This document shows, piece by piece, positions 10,131 through 22,345 of a stretch of 64,000 nucleotides of DNA. The stretch lies in NCBI RefSeq assembly GCF_040869045.1, contig NC_090320.1, positions 243,536,978 to 243,600,977 on the forward strand. The letters are read 5' to 3'. The translations under genes were made by a program, and so were the position numbers. The DNA comes from Eurosta solidaginis (Eukaryota > Arthropoda > Insecta > Diptera > Tephritidae). Under the pieces are notes generated by a model. That model saw nothing but the letters and a program-made list of their open reading frames with translations, was not told the DNA's origin and ran no database searches. Within the stretch, counting starts at the first letter, position 1, and each line of letters opens with the position of its first letter.

Positions 10131-10558
10131 TTTTAATTAAGTAATAGCTTTATTTTCTGCAAAACACACATTCTTTACTGCATAAAAAAAATACAACAAA
10201 AGTTCTGAAATTTAACGAATATGAGACATATTCACAATTATTTTCTCTAATTAAATTAGAGTTTATTTAGTATGATGGAAAACTTACTTACTCCAACGGT
10301 TATGGCCGTCCAACAACGCGCGCCAGTCGCTTCTTCGCTCTACCAACTGGCGCCAGTTAGTCACACCAAGGGAGCTTAAACCGTTTTCCACCTGTTCCTT
10401 CCATCGGAGTGAGAGCCGCGCTCGTCTTCTGCTTCCATAGGCCGGTTCCGATAAAAATACTTTCTCAGCCGGAGCGTGTGGAAATCAGCTAAGCATGGAC
10501 AGCGACGATTCTTGAGCAAAGCTGCTTCAAGAGAGTATGGTCTCCGACACCGACGTAA
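10131..10558. other. Unassigned; GC-richer block 10296-10540
   Basis: An AT-rich spacer is followed by a GC-richer block (GCGCGCCAGTCGCTTCTTCG and on) that contrasts with its surroundings and runs up to the LINE RNase H relic. It may be part of a non-LTR or SINE element, but no protein motif or terminal structure was seen. Confidence 0.3.
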
Positions 10559-11213
10559 CAATCTTTATTCACAGGCAAGCCGCCTTAAGGGCATTAGAGT
10601 CAAACATGATAAAATCGGATATAGTGCGTAGGTGTCGAGCCTTGCTATAAGTCATCTCAATGTCCCCCTTTGCTGGGTCCCAGGGCACAGCGGTATTGAA
10701 GGGAATGAACTCGCAGATGATATGGCTAGGAAAGGTTCTGATTTGGACAAAAGTGAAGTGGACAACTCCGTCCGACCACCGTTGAGTTATCTCCTGGGAA
10801 GAATCGAGGAATATGAGAACAGGGCAACGGATTTGCTATGGACCAACAGGGTTGACTGCGAAGTCTCAAAGTCCTTACGGCCATGCTTTGATAGGAAAGA
10901 CATCAGCTTCCTTCTCAAACTGAACAAATCCGCGGTGAGGGTACCTACAGGTGTCATCACAGATCATTGTGCTGTCGCACCAATGCGCCGACGGTGGCGA
11001 ATACCAATAAGCTCCCTCTGCAAAAGTTATCAGGATGAGGAGGAAGAGGAATCGATCTACAATTTTCTTTGCCGATGTCCGGGGCTTCAAAGAAGAAGGC
11101 TTAGATTTCTGGGCTCACGGTTCCTCGACAGCCTGACAGTGGTTGGGAAGGCGGACATCCCGCTTGTTTTTGGCTTCATCAGGGAAATCAAGTGGTTCCT
11201 TGAGGACCACTAG
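10559..11213 (+). pseudogene. LINE ORF2 C-terminus: RNase H and downstream tail
   Basis: A first frame from 10561 (QAALRALESNMIKSD) shifts near 10630 into a 193-codon frame with LCWVPGHSGIEGNELADDMA, the fourth RNase H motif region. Downstream is a cysteine-containing tail (IYNFLCRCPGLQRRR) and LVFGFIREIKWFLED at the end. This order is typical of RNase H-bearing LINE clades such as I, LOA and R1. The usual TDSQAA motif reads IHRQAA, so a catalytic Asp is lost. EN and RT are absent, as in a 5'-truncated LINE. Confidence 0.78.
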
Positions 11214-11339
11214 GAGTTAATGGGGTTAAACGAATATGATGCCACCCTACACTTACTGAGGGCACTCACAATGGACAAAAATGTCTCCGAGTGGAAGTGT
11301 GGGTAATACCCACGCACGCACTCTTAACCGAACCCTTAC

Positions 11340-12098
11340 CTAACCTTCTGCTCCAAAATTGGCCCATGATATGGCAAACTCATCAGGCAATTTTGTCTAT
11401 CCAAAACCGGATCAAAGATCCCTGAACAAGAACAGCCTTAACAATGGAGTTCCACGCAAAAAACCTCTTATTTCTGAAAAAAAAAACATAAATTTCGGAT
11501 TGAGTTCAAAAAAGGGGATGGATTTTTGGCAAACAGTTTTATTTACCGATTAGTCAAACTTCAATATTTTTGATAGCGATGGAAGAACAAAGGTGTGAAG
11601 GAAGAAAAATACTGCACTCGATCCGAAGAATTTGGTATTAGCTGTATAGAATTGTGGCGGCTGTGTTATAGTTTGGGCAGCTTTCTGCGGTTGTTAGAAT
11701 TACATTTATTGAGGTCAATATGGATATTTTTTGATACAAGTCTTTATTAGAAGATAATTCGAGATCGGTAAATAAATTGGAGCTCGGTGCAGGTTAGATT
11801 TATCAGAAGTATGACACAGCACATACCTATTGTTAGAGATTGGCTGCTTGGATTATGGCCAAGGAAATTAAACACACTACCCAAATCTCAAATTTAAATA
11901 TATTTGAGCATGGCCGCGAAATTCAAGAACGAAAAATTACAAAAAACCAGGTTTCTACATAGTGGTGCTGTCCTCAAAGAATGCATCTTAGCAGCTTGGA
12001 TCAGTATAACGCCAGCAGAGTTAACAAATTTAGTAGCCTCAATGCCACGGCGGCTTCAAAGTGGTCTCAATGCAAAATGTGGAACGAATAAATACTAA
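11340..12098 (+). pseudogene. Tc1-type transposase, decayed
   Basis: Blocks in order are VPRKKPLISEKK (about 11449), FWQTVLFTD followed by a stop at the next codon (11550), FNIFDSDGRTKVWR, NTALDPKNLVLAV, a degraded second-Asp region ending DTAHT (about 11818), and AKLV-like NLVASMPRRLQSGLNAKCGTNKY at the end. These match the DDE catalytic domain of Tc1 transposases (cut-and-paste, TA target). Only the first Asp is clear. Frameshifts and stops separate the blocks. No terminal inverted repeats were located. Confidence 0.75.
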
Positions 12099-12301
12099 GA
12101 AACAATATTATTTAGAGTTAAGTAAAGTTGTTCATACTAAAACGGGTTATTTGTGTACTGTATGTATGTCGACTCTTGTGATTTGCAAACACTCTGAGTG
12201 TATTTTTGGCCTTAAATCTCTTCAGGGGTCATCGCCTTGTATTTTGATTTATTTATTTATGTAGACTTTTGTCAACGTTGTTTTAACGTTTATTTCACAT
12301 A

Positions 12302-12326
12302 TTTTTTTTTTTTTTTTTTTTTTTTT
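12302..12326. repeat. Poly-T run of 25
   Basis: An uninterrupted run of 25 T. It could be the A tail of a minus-strand retroposon, but no recognisable element body lies next to it. The neighbouring 12110-12516 holds nothing else assignable. Confidence 0.7.
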
Positions 12327-12516
12327 AATATTGATGTCGGGACTTTTTTTACTATGATAAGTAAAAGGTTTAAAATAAAACTGTTGAAGTAAATTTTTCG
12401 GATAAGTCATTCGCCTTTCAATCCAGTGGAAATAGGGGGTATATGTACACGTTTGTCTGTCATTGTGTATATCTACTGTATTTTATATTTTTCTTTCACA
12501 CTATTTCGTTAACAGT

Positions 12517-15030
12517 TTTTATATTCAGTTGAGCAGAGCTCACAGAGAATAATAACTTTGATTGGATAACGGTTGGTTATACAGGTATAAAGGAATCGAG
12601 ATAGATATAGACTTTCATATACCAACATCATCAGTATCGAAAAAGAATTTGATTGAGCCATGTCCGTCCGTCCGTCCGTCCGTCCGTTAACACGATAACT
12701 TGAGTACATTTTGAGGTATCTTGATGAAATTTGGTATGTAGGTTCCTGGGCACTCATCTCAAAGCGATATTTAAAATGGACGATATCGGACCATAACCAC
12801 GCCCACTTTTTCGATATCGAAAATTTCGAAAAATGGAAAAAGTGCGATAATTCATTACCAAAGACGGATAAAGCGATGAAACTTGGTAGGTGAGTTGATC
12901 ATATGACGCAGAATAGAAAATTAGTAAAATTATATATATAACGAAAGTTACTCCTATTACTATATATATTCCTAATAAAGATTATCAAAATCGGAGAACG
13001 ACCACGCCCACTTTAAAACAAAATTTTTTAAAGTCAAATTTAAAAAAAAAAGTTAATACCTTTACAGTATATAAGTAAATTATGTCAACATTCAACTCCA
13101 GTAATTATATGGTGCAACAAAATACAAAAATAAAAGAAAATTTCAAAATGCGCGTGTTAGCGGCCTTTTTCATTTAATTTGTCTAGAATACTTTTAATGC
13201 CATAAATCGAACAAAAATTTACCAATCCTCGTGGTAAGGGCATAGATTCTATAACGGTAACTGTTTTCTGTGAAAATAGGCGAAATCGGTTGAAGCCACG
13301 CCCAGTTTTTATACACAGTCGCCCGTCTGTCCTTCCGCTCGGCCGTTAACAGGATAACTTGAGCAAAAATCGATATATATTTACTAAACTCAGTTCACGT
13401 ACTTATCTGAACTCACTTTGTATTGGTATAAAAAATTGCCGAAATCCGAAATATAACTTTAAAAAAAACTTTGTAAAATGGGTGTGACACCTACCATATT
13501 AAGTAGAAGAAAATGAAAAAGTTCTGCAGGGCGAAATTAAAAGCCATTGGAATCTTGGCAGGAATACTGTTCATGGTATTACATATATAGATAATTTAGC
13601 GGTACCCGACAGATGATTTTCTGGGTCACCCTGGTTCTCATTTTCGTCGATATCTCGAAAACGCCTTCACATATACAACTATCACCACTCCCTTTTAAAA
13701 CCCTCATTAACCTTTAATTTGATACCAATATTGTACAAACGCATTCTAGAGTCAACTCTGGTCCACCTTTATAACGATATCCCGAAAAGGCGTCCACCTA
13801 TAGAACTGAGGCTCACTCCCTTTTAAAATACTCATTAACACCTTTTATTTGATACCCATATCGTACAAACAAATTCTAGAGTCACCCGTGTTCCACCTTT
13901 ATGGCGATATCTCGAAATGGCGTCCATCCGTAGAACTAAGGCCCACTCCCTTTTAAAAGACTCATTAACACCTTTCATTTGATGCCCATATCTTACAAAG
14001 AAATTCTAGAGTCACCCCTGGTCCACCTTTATGGAGATATCTCGAAAAGGCGTCAACCTATAGAACTAAGGCCCATTTCCTTTTAAAATACTCATTAACA
14101 CCTTTCATTTGATACCCATATCGTACAAACGCATTCTAGAGTCACCCCTGGTCCACCTTTATGGCAATATCTCGAAAAGACGTCCACCTATAGAACTAAG
14201 GCCCACTCCTTTTTGAAATACTCATTAACACCTTTCATTTGATACCCATGTCTTACAAACAAATTCTAGAGTCACCCCTGGTCCACCTTTATGGAGATAT
14301 CTCGAAAAGGCGTCAACCTATAGAACTAAGGCCCACTTCCTTTTAAAATACTCATTAACACCTTTCATTTGATACCCATATCGTACAAACGCATTCTAGA
14401 GTCACCCCTGGTCCACCTTTATGGAGATATCTCGAAAAGGCGTCAACCTATAGAACTAAGGCCCACTTCCTTTTAAAATACTCATTAACACCTTTCATTT
14501 GATACCCATATCGTACAAACGCATTCTAGAGTCACCCCTGGTCCACCTTTATGGCAATATCTCGAAAAGACGTCCACCTATAGAACTAAGGCCCACTCCT
14601 TTTTGAAATACTCATTAACACCTTTCATTTGATACCCATATCGTACAAACAAATTCTAGAGTCACCCCTGGTCCACCTTTATGGCGATATCTCGAAACGG
14701 CGTCCATCTATAGAACTAAGGTCCACGTCCTTTTAAAATATTCATTAACACCTTTCATTTGATACCCATATCGTACAAACAAATTCTAGAGTCACCCCTG
14801 GTCCACCTTTAGGGCTATATCCCTAAATGGCGTCCACCTATTGAACTATGGCCCACTCCCTCTTAAAATACTCTTTAATACCTTCCATTTGATACACATG
14901 TCAAACAAACACATTCCAGGGTTGCCCTAGGTTCATTTTCCTTCATGTTTACTTTCCCTTATTTTGTCTCCATATCTCTCAAATGAGTATGAAATGTTCG
15001 GTTACACCCGAATTTAGCCTTCCTTACTTG
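12517..15030 (+). mobile_element. Helentron-like element B with long tandem array
   Basis: It begins TTTTATATTCAGTTGAGC, has a clean (GTCC)n tract at about 12661-12688, CCACGCCCACTTTTTCG blocks, and a tandem array of 130-bp units from about 13640. It ends GGTTACACCCGAA...CCTTACTTG. It shares its whole layout with the elements at 1805, 18389, 34459 and 58661. No transposase frame is present, so it would need enzymes from elsewhere. Confidence 0.7.
13640..14890 (+). repeat. Tandem array, 130-bp units with a 390-bp higher-order step
   Basis: CCTTTCATTT recurs at 14101, 14231, 14361, 14491, 14621 and 14751, exactly 130 bases apart. Each unit includes CACCTTTATGG, CGATATCTCGAAA and TAGAACTAAGGCCCACT. 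Unit-specific variants (CAATATCTCGAAAAGACG and the TTTTTGAAATA variant) repeat three units apart, showing a recent duplication of a three-unit block inside the array. Outer units are more diverged. Confidence 0.88.
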
Positions 15031-15032
15031 TT

Positions 15033-15956
15033 TTTTATACTTAGCGTGCTTTGCGCACAGAGTATATTAACTTTGATTGACGGTTGGTTGTACAGGTATA
15101 AAAGAATCAAGATATGTAGATATAGACTTCCATATATCAAAATCATCAGTGTCGAAAAAAAATTTGATTGAGCCATGTCCGTCCGTCCGTCTGTCCGTTA
15201 ACACGATAACTTTTGTAAATATTGAGATATCTTCACCAAATTTGGAACACTAGCTTATCTGGACCCAGAATAGATTGGTATTGAAAATGAGCGAAATCGG
15301 ATGATAACCACGCCCACTTTTTATATATATAACATTTTGGAAAACACAAAAAGCCTGATTATTTAGTAAATAATAAACCTGGAATGTTGAAATTTGACGT
15401 ATGGACTGATATTGAGACTCCTGATAAACAGTTTAAAAAAAAATTTTTTAAATGGGCGTGGCACCGCGCGCTTGTGATAAAATCAATTTTGCAAATATTA
15501 TTAATCATAAATCAGAAATCGTTAAACCTATCGTAAGAAAATTCGGCAGAGAGGTTGCCTTTACCATAAGGAATGCTTTGAAGAAAAATTAACGAAATCG
15601 GTTAAGGACCACGCCCACTTTTATATAAAAGATTTTTAGAGAGGTCGTGGACGAATAAAATAAGCTATATCTTTGCAAAAAAGAGCTTTATATCAATGGT
15701 ATTTCATTTCCCAAATGGATTTATAACAATAAATAGGAAACACTTTAAAATTAAAAAAAAATGGGCGTGGCACTGCCCCTTTTATGACTAAGCAATTTTC
15801 TATGTTTCGGGAGCCATAACTCGAAGAAAAATTAGTTCAGAATAGAACCATATATATATGTATTATTGCTCAGCCTTGTAACACTACAACAGCATTTCCT
15901 GTGTACAGCTGGGTATATAATCTTCGGTTTCACCCGGACTTAGACTTCCTTACTTG
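15033..15956 (+). mobile_element. Helentron-like element, second subfamily, head-to-tail with B
   Basis: It begins TTTTATACTTAGCGTGC two T's after the end of element B. It shares the (GTCC)n tract (about 15177-15199) and several CCACGCCCAC blocks but lacks the 130-bp array. It ends TTCGGTTTCACCCGG...CTTCCTTACTTG. The first 150 bases are close to the main subfamily and the interior diverges. Non-coding. Confidence 0.65.
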
Positions 15957-16689
15957 TTTCCATTTGAATTCTTATATTAGCTTCAATTGTATGTACGTTT
16001 GTTTGTAGCTGTCTAGGCCAAGCGGGCAAAGGAGTGTTAGACCCATCTAGCGGCAATTTTTGAAAACTCGCGGCAGTGGTTAAATAACTCGCTACAAAAC
16101 GAGTTGTGCTTAATAGCGGAGACATGAACCTCTGTGCTACGGTGCTATCAGCATCATACATCTATCTAAGTTGATTGTAGATACTAAAACGACACCTTAT
16201 TTGCGTGTTTTTTAGTTTTTTTAAGCTATATTTATTTTTCAATAAGTCCCTGAAAACTACAAACATTATTTGATACAATGCTGTCGTTAATAAAGGCTGT
16301 CTCGAAAGTGCAAGGCCTCAATGTTTCACATCAACGAATTTAGTAACTGGAGAGAAAAATGGGCGAAGCAAATGCTTTCAAGCTCGGGCAGCACAACACG
16401 CTACAACGTTCTATGCAGAAGCAAAATCAATGCGAGATGTGACAGTTGGAGAACGATTGATTTTAAAAATGTTCTGCATATATTTATCTTATATTGACTT
16501 ATATAATTTTATTTAATCTGAAAAGAAATATTAAATAGTTTAGATGAATCGATACTCATAAATTCGCTTACAAGTATCTGAAAAACATTTCGAATACATC
16601 TGAAATTTAATTGCCGGTATCCGAAATTAAATTGCTTATCTCTAAAATTCAATCTACACATTCTGAATTAATTTAATTATTCTGTCAAT
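15957..16689. other. No gene recognised
   Basis: It contains a stretch with TCTAGCGGCAATTTTTG and GGCAGTGGTTAAATAAC near 16030-16110, and AT-rich spacer. Short open frames only. No family assigned. Confidence 0.35.
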
Positions 16690-17420
16690 TCCTGCTCCTA
16701 GATCTGAAAGCTGTGCCACTCATAATAACCGTAGTCTTAGCCTTACGAACGCAGGGCACGAGCACAAAACGTCCGCCATCCTTTTATCCTTCAACCCATC
16801 TGATATCACAGTCAGAATACCCATCATGACATTACAGTCTCCTCAATGCAATGATAAGAGTAACTTTAATAGTCTTCTGCACATGATCTTCGACACTTTG
16901 TAGCCCCGCGCTTGAATCTACGCCTTTCGATCAGATGCAGCTCTCGCCTTTTTTTAATCTCGCATAATCTGATTGGAACGTCTACGGTAAAAGTTTAGAG
17001 CGATGCGCCCTGTTTAACTAGCGCATCCACTTTTTCATATCCCTCTATTACTCTGTGTCCAGGAACGCAATGTAGCTGTATATTTCTTCCAATCAAGGTT
17101 CGTTTCAGGGACTACTTACCTTCAACACACTTTTAGATGTTGTGGTATGAGAAATTATCGCCTTGATTGCTTCTTGACTGTCAGTTCAAAAATTTACGCA
17201 GTTTATGTTTATACTATTTTGCTCCAGTGTTTTCACTGCTTTAGTCTTACTACTACTTCTGCCTGAAAAACACTACAGTGATCTGGCAGGTTGTAGGATT
17301 GGTTTTTTTCTGGATCTGCGCAGTATACCGCAGACCTTACCCTGTCCTCTACTTTGGAACTATCGATTTACATGTGAATGGCATAGTTTACCCATTTAGC
17401 GCCCTTGTTCCAATCTTCTA
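16690..17420 (-). pseudogene. LINE ORF2 RNase H relic
   Basis: Read on the minus strand from about 17340 the sequence gives YCADPEKNQSYNLPDHCSVF and QAEV, then a degraded TDSQEAIKA-type block near 17180. Near 17050 comes WVPGHRVIEGYEKVDALV, then TVDVPIRLCEIKKR. These are the successive motifs of RNase H in LINE ORF2 proteins. Frameshifts and stops are frequent. It is older or more decayed than the relic at 10559. Confidence 0.68.
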
Positions 17421-17519
17421 CCTCTATTGCGGCTCTAAGAGACCTAATGAGTAAGACTATATGTAAAAATATAAGAAAAGCTGTACTCATTTTCATCATC
17501 CAGTTCGTTCATTATATAC

Positions 17520-18072
17520 TGTAATGAATTTTAGAGAAATTCAACTTATTTTAAACCTTCTGCTAACGTTCGAATCGCTAAACTGTTGAGTAATAACTCC
17601 AATATTCTGTGTTGTACAATGGTCTTTATTAGACTAATTTGGGAGTAGTACAATTATACTTCACAATTATAATTCACCCCGCAACTAATAGCGTGTTTAA
17701 ATCAAACTAATTACTGACTACTCAGCTTGCGCTGCTTTCATACTCTCCGTTGCTTCATTCGCATATTTATACTAAAGTCTAGACGTTTCACTTTCTAGAA
17801 CTGTTGTATCTGCTGCTTGGTAATTGAGCTACATATATGTATACCTATTTGTAGTTTATAATGTTTCTCCATATGCGGTTGTATGGGTGAGTAACACTCC
17901 AGCTGATGACTACATCTGTAAGTGAGTTATCTCTTCGTTGCCTTGTATGTATGTGGGTAAATGATGATTGATTTAGTGTACACAAGGGTGGCAGCTTGCT
18001 TTATTGTTGTTGTGCTTTATTTAGTAACCTTAGTGATATGAGTATCACTTAGTGATGCTACTATTAGTCACA
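17520..18072 (-). mobile_element. Solo LTR, Ty3/gypsy subfamily B
   Basis: The plus strand starts TGTAATGAATTTTAG and ends TTAGTCACA, following the LTRs at 8523 and 54804 through shared blocks such as TGCTAACGTTCGAATCGC and TCTCCGTTGCTTCATTCGC. No internal region is attached. Flanking bases do not form an obvious target duplication, so the outer boundaries may be eroded. Confidence 0.72.
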
Positions 18073-18388
18073 GTATGTTCATTAGGATTTTCGTTCCTTA
18101 AGTTGGTAGTATATTTTTAATAGTATTTTTGAGAGAGAAATATGGATTTTCCACTTAGCTATGATATATTTTTCCATATATTTGACATGTTTCCGAGAGT
18201 GTCGTGAAGCGGGTATCCTTATGAAGCTCCCTATGTATGTTGGTGCAATCACTAGCGTGCAGCGAATCGCACGAGTTACGAACCAACGCAGAACTAATTC
18301 ATTAGGAGACGGTATTAGTTCTAGTTCTGTCCCCTTGCACCGCTTACATTTAATACTTGTACCATTGTGATATTCTTCGAATTACAAT
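18073..18388. other. Unassigned spacer
   Basis: About 300 bases between a solo LTR and a Helentron-like element. One 69-codon frame (18161-18370) has no recognisable motif and overlaps no other signal. Confidence 0.4.
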
Positions 18389-20612
18389 TTTTATACTCAG
18401 TTGAGCAGAGCTCAGAGAGTATATTAACTTTGATTGGATAACGGTTGGTTGTACAGGTAAAAAGGAATCGAGATAGATATAGACTTCCATATATCAAAAC
18501 CATCAGTATCGAAAAAAAATTTGATTGAGCCATGTCCGTCGGTCCGTCCGCCCGTCCTTCCGTCCGTTAACACGATAACTTGAGTAAATTTTGAGGTATC
18601 TTGATGAAATTTGGTATGTAGGTTCCTGGGCACTCATCTCTGATCGCTATTTAAAACGAACGATATCGGACTATAACCACGCCCACTTTTTCGATATCGA
18701 ATATTTCGAGAAATCGAAAAACTGCGATAATTCATTACCAAAGACGGATAAAGCGATGAAACTTGGTAGGTGAGTTGAACTTATAACGCAGAATAGAAAA
18801 TTAGTAAAATTTTGGACAATGGGCGTGGCACCGCCCACTTTTAAAATAAGCTAATTTAAAATTTTTGCAAGCTGTAATTTGACAGTCATTGAAGATATCA
18901 TGATGAAATTTGGCAGGAACGTTACTCCTATTACTGTATGAATGCTTAATAAAAATTAGCAAGATCAGAGAATCATCACGCCCACTTTAAAAAAAAATTT
19001 TTTTAAGACAAATTTAAAAAAAAAAGTTAATATCTTTACAGTATATAAGTAAATTATGTCAACATTCAACTCCAGTAATGATATGGTGCAACAAAATACA
19101 AAAATAAAAGAAAATTTCAAAATGGGCGTGGCTCCGCCCTTTTTCATTTAATTGGTTTAGGATACTTTTAATGCCATACGTTGAACAAAAATTTACCAAT
19201 CCTTGTGAAATTTGGTAGGGGCTTAGATTTTAGGACGATAACTGTTTTCTGTGAAAAGGGGCGAGATCAGTTGAAGCCACGTCCAGTTTTTATACACAGT
19301 CGACCGTCTCTCCTTCCGCTCGGCCATTAACACGATAACTTGAGCAAAAATCGATATATCTTTACTTAACTCCGTTCACGTACTTATCTGAACTCCCTTT
19401 GTATTGGTATAGAAAATTGCCAAAATCCGACTATGACCACGCCCACTTTTTCGGATTCGAAAATTACGAAAAATTAAAAAAATGCCATAATTCTATACCA
19501 AATACAAAAAAAGGGATGACACATGGATCAAACGGATTGGTTTGATAACGCAATATATAACTTTAGGAAAAAACTTTGTGAAATGGGTGTGGCACCTACC
19601 ATATTAAGTAGAAGAAAATGAAAAAATTCTGCAGGGCGAAATCAAAAGCCCTTGGAATTTTGGCAGGAATACTGCTCGTGGCATTACATACAGAAATAAA
19701 TTAGCGGTACCCGACAGATTATGGTCTGGGTCACCCTGGTCCACATTTTGGTCGATATCTCGAAAAGTCCTTCACATATACAACTACCACCACTCCCTTT
19801 TAAAACCCTCTTTAATACCTTTAATTTGATACCCATATCGTACAAACACATTATAGAGTCACCCCTGGTCCACCTTTATGGCGATATCTCGAAAAGGCGT
19901 CCTATAGAACTAAGGCCCACTCCCTTTTAAAATACTCATTAACAGTTTTCGTTTGATACCCATATTGTACAACCGCATTCTAGAGTCGACCCTGGTCCAC
20001 CTTTATAACGATATCCCGAAAAGGCGTCCACCTATAGAACTAACGCCCACTCCCTTTTAAAATACTCATTAACACCTTTCATGTGATACCCATATCGTAC
20101 AAACAAATTCTAGTCACCCCTGGTCCACCTTTATGGCGATATCTCGAAAAGGCGTCCTATAGAACTAAGGCCCACTCCCTTTTAAAATACTCATTAACAC
20201 CTTTTATTTTATACCCATATCGTACAAACAAATTCTAGAGTCACCCCTGGTTCACCTTTATGGCGATATCTCGAAAAGGCGTCCACCTATAGAACTAAGA
20301 CCCTCTCCCTTTTAAAATAATCATTAACACTTTTCATTTGATACCCATATTGTACAACCGCATTCTAGAGTCAACCCTGGTTGACCTTAATAACTATATC
20401 CCGAAAAGGCGTCCATCTATAGAACTAAGGCCCACTCCCTTTTAAAATGCTCTTTATCACCTTTCATTTGATACCCATATCGTACAAACAACACATTCCA
20501 GGGTTACCCTAGGTTCATTTTCCTACATGGTGATTTTCCCTTGTTTTGTCTCAAAAGCTCTCAGCTGAGTATGTAATGTTCGGTTACACCCGATCTTAGC
20601 CTTCCTTACTTG
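18389..20612 (+). mobile_element. Helentron-like element C
   Basis: It begins TTTTATACTCAGTTGAGC, carries a (GTCC)n-like tract near 18534-18567, and has matching GGGCGTGGC/CCGCCCAC hairpin blocks. A shorter array of 130-bp type units runs over about 19720-20480. It ends GGTTACACCCGATC...CCTTACTTG. The last hairpin has one changed base against elements B and D. Non-coding; open frames inside arise from the array. Confidence 0.7.
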
Positions 20613-20626
20613 TTATAAATACACAT

Positions 20627-22345
20627 TGTAACGAATTTAGTGAAATTTTATTCCAAATCTTTTGCTAAATGCTGTTTTCTCTTTACCTTCCTCCTACACC
20701 TCCACTTGCCAGTAGCCGCTTTTCAAGTCCAGTGTGGAAATCATTTCGTACCAAATAACGAGTCCAGAGTATCGTCAATTCTTGTCAATGGGTAGCTATC
20801 CTTTTTCATAACTTCGTTCAACTTGCGGTAGTCCACGCAAAACCTCATTTTTCCATCCTTCTTCTTCACAAGTACCACCGGTGAGCTCCATTTGACTCAC
20901 AACTTCCCGCTTCACCAGTGGAACGCTGTGAGGAGCTTGACGCATCGGCCTCGCATCTACAGTGTCAATTTGATGTTTCACAACGTTGGTGCGGCCTAGT
21001 TTGGAACCATCTTGGTGAAATATGTTCGCGTACTTTAGGAGCAGTTATTTTGTCTTACTCTGATAGGTTTCCTCTAGCTCCTCCATCCATGCCGTGATAT
21101 TATTTGAAAGATCAGTATTGCTACTTGAAACATGTTTCTGGAACTGTTCACAGTTAATAACTACTTCAACCTCTTGACATCTTCTCAAAATAGCTCCTTT
21201 GGTCAGTTTGAGTGGTGACTTGAACTCATCCAATCGCTCCTTGCGGCTGACTCGCTTTAGTTTGACGATTGAGTGGACTTGGAGATTTGCTCATCTCCTT
21301 CAGCTCTGCGTTTACAACTAGGCACATTGTTGAAAATATTAGGGTTGGTGCTGCAATAACAAGCAATGTTCCCTGGCTTCCCATACTTAAAGCATTTGAC
21401 TGCATCATTATTCTTCTGCTGCGTTCCCTTCAATGCTTCCACAATTGCGTCTACCCAATCTGGTTTTTCCACTTGCACACGATGGGCTTTGTTGCTGGTT
21501 TACTCAAAAGTGAGGCAGTCCCCTGTGTCAGTGCATGGGATACTATTTCAGCAAATGTTTGCTTTGGGTTTGCATATGTAGCTCGCTTCATTTCGACGTC
21601 CCGTATTACATTTATAAAACTCTGAATCTTTACCCTTTCATTGTATTCCACCGGTTCGTCCACATATGCTAGATGAGCCAATCTTTCAACATCAGATGCA
21701 AACTCCTGCAAAGTCTCGTTATCTTTTTTGGTAGCGGTTTTGCAATTATATTTGGTAGATCTGTTTCCTGTCTTCACTTCCGTACCTTCGTTCTACAGCA
21801 GCCATAAATGCTTCATAACTGTTACGTTCGTACTCTGGAATAGTCTGTAAGATTTCAGCTGCAGGCCCTTTCAATGTCACGAACAATGCAGCAACTTTAT
21901 CATCTACATTCCAGTTGTTCACTGCTGACGTCTTCTCAAATTGAAGCTTAAATACCTGGAAAGGAACAAAGCCGTCAATAGATGGAGTTTTTACCTTCGT
22001 ATTGATCGCTGAAACAGCTGGGTGATTTAGTTGCAACTCCTGTATACGACCTCTCAAAGCATCCGCCTCGGCCTCGAATTTTTCTTCACATTGCATTATT
22101 TTTGCGTCATGCGCGCTTCGAGTTTTGATGATATACGCGCCTCTTGTGCTTCTAGTTGTAATGTTATGCGTGTCTTTTGTTCTTCCCACTGTGATGAAAT
22201 TTGTGTTTCCTGTGCTTCAATCTAGGCTTTTATGCATGTCTCCTGGGATTCTAGTTGTGATGACATGTTGGTGGATATTTGTGATGACATTTCGGACATT
22301 TGTGCCGATATTGCAACCAATATCATGTTCAAGTCTGTGTTCGCC
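20627..22345 (-). mobile_element. Truncated Ty3/gypsy element (Gag, PR-RT linker, RT start)
   Basis: On the minus strand it enters the Gag just after the SAP domain (22345), then the coiled region. Next is the capsid-like block FKLQFEKTSAVNNW (about 21960) and a zinc knuckle CFKYGKPGNIACYC in which two ligands are replaced. Then comes a jump to the linker (EELEETYQSK, about 21060), VDARPMRQAPHSVPLV, and the RT motif LDLKSGYWQVEV (about 20715). It ends in the last ~40 bases of the LTR (TGTAACGAATTTAG at 20627). Most of pol and the 5' LTR are deleted. Several frames are broken. Confidence 0.78.

Noticed and set aside
13640..14890. Possible CRISPR array
   Set aside because: Units are 130 bp and contiguous with no unique spacers, and the context is a eukaryotic mobile element.
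21269..21625. 118-codon plus-strand frame
   Set aside because: Antisense shadow of gypsy Gag on the minus strand.
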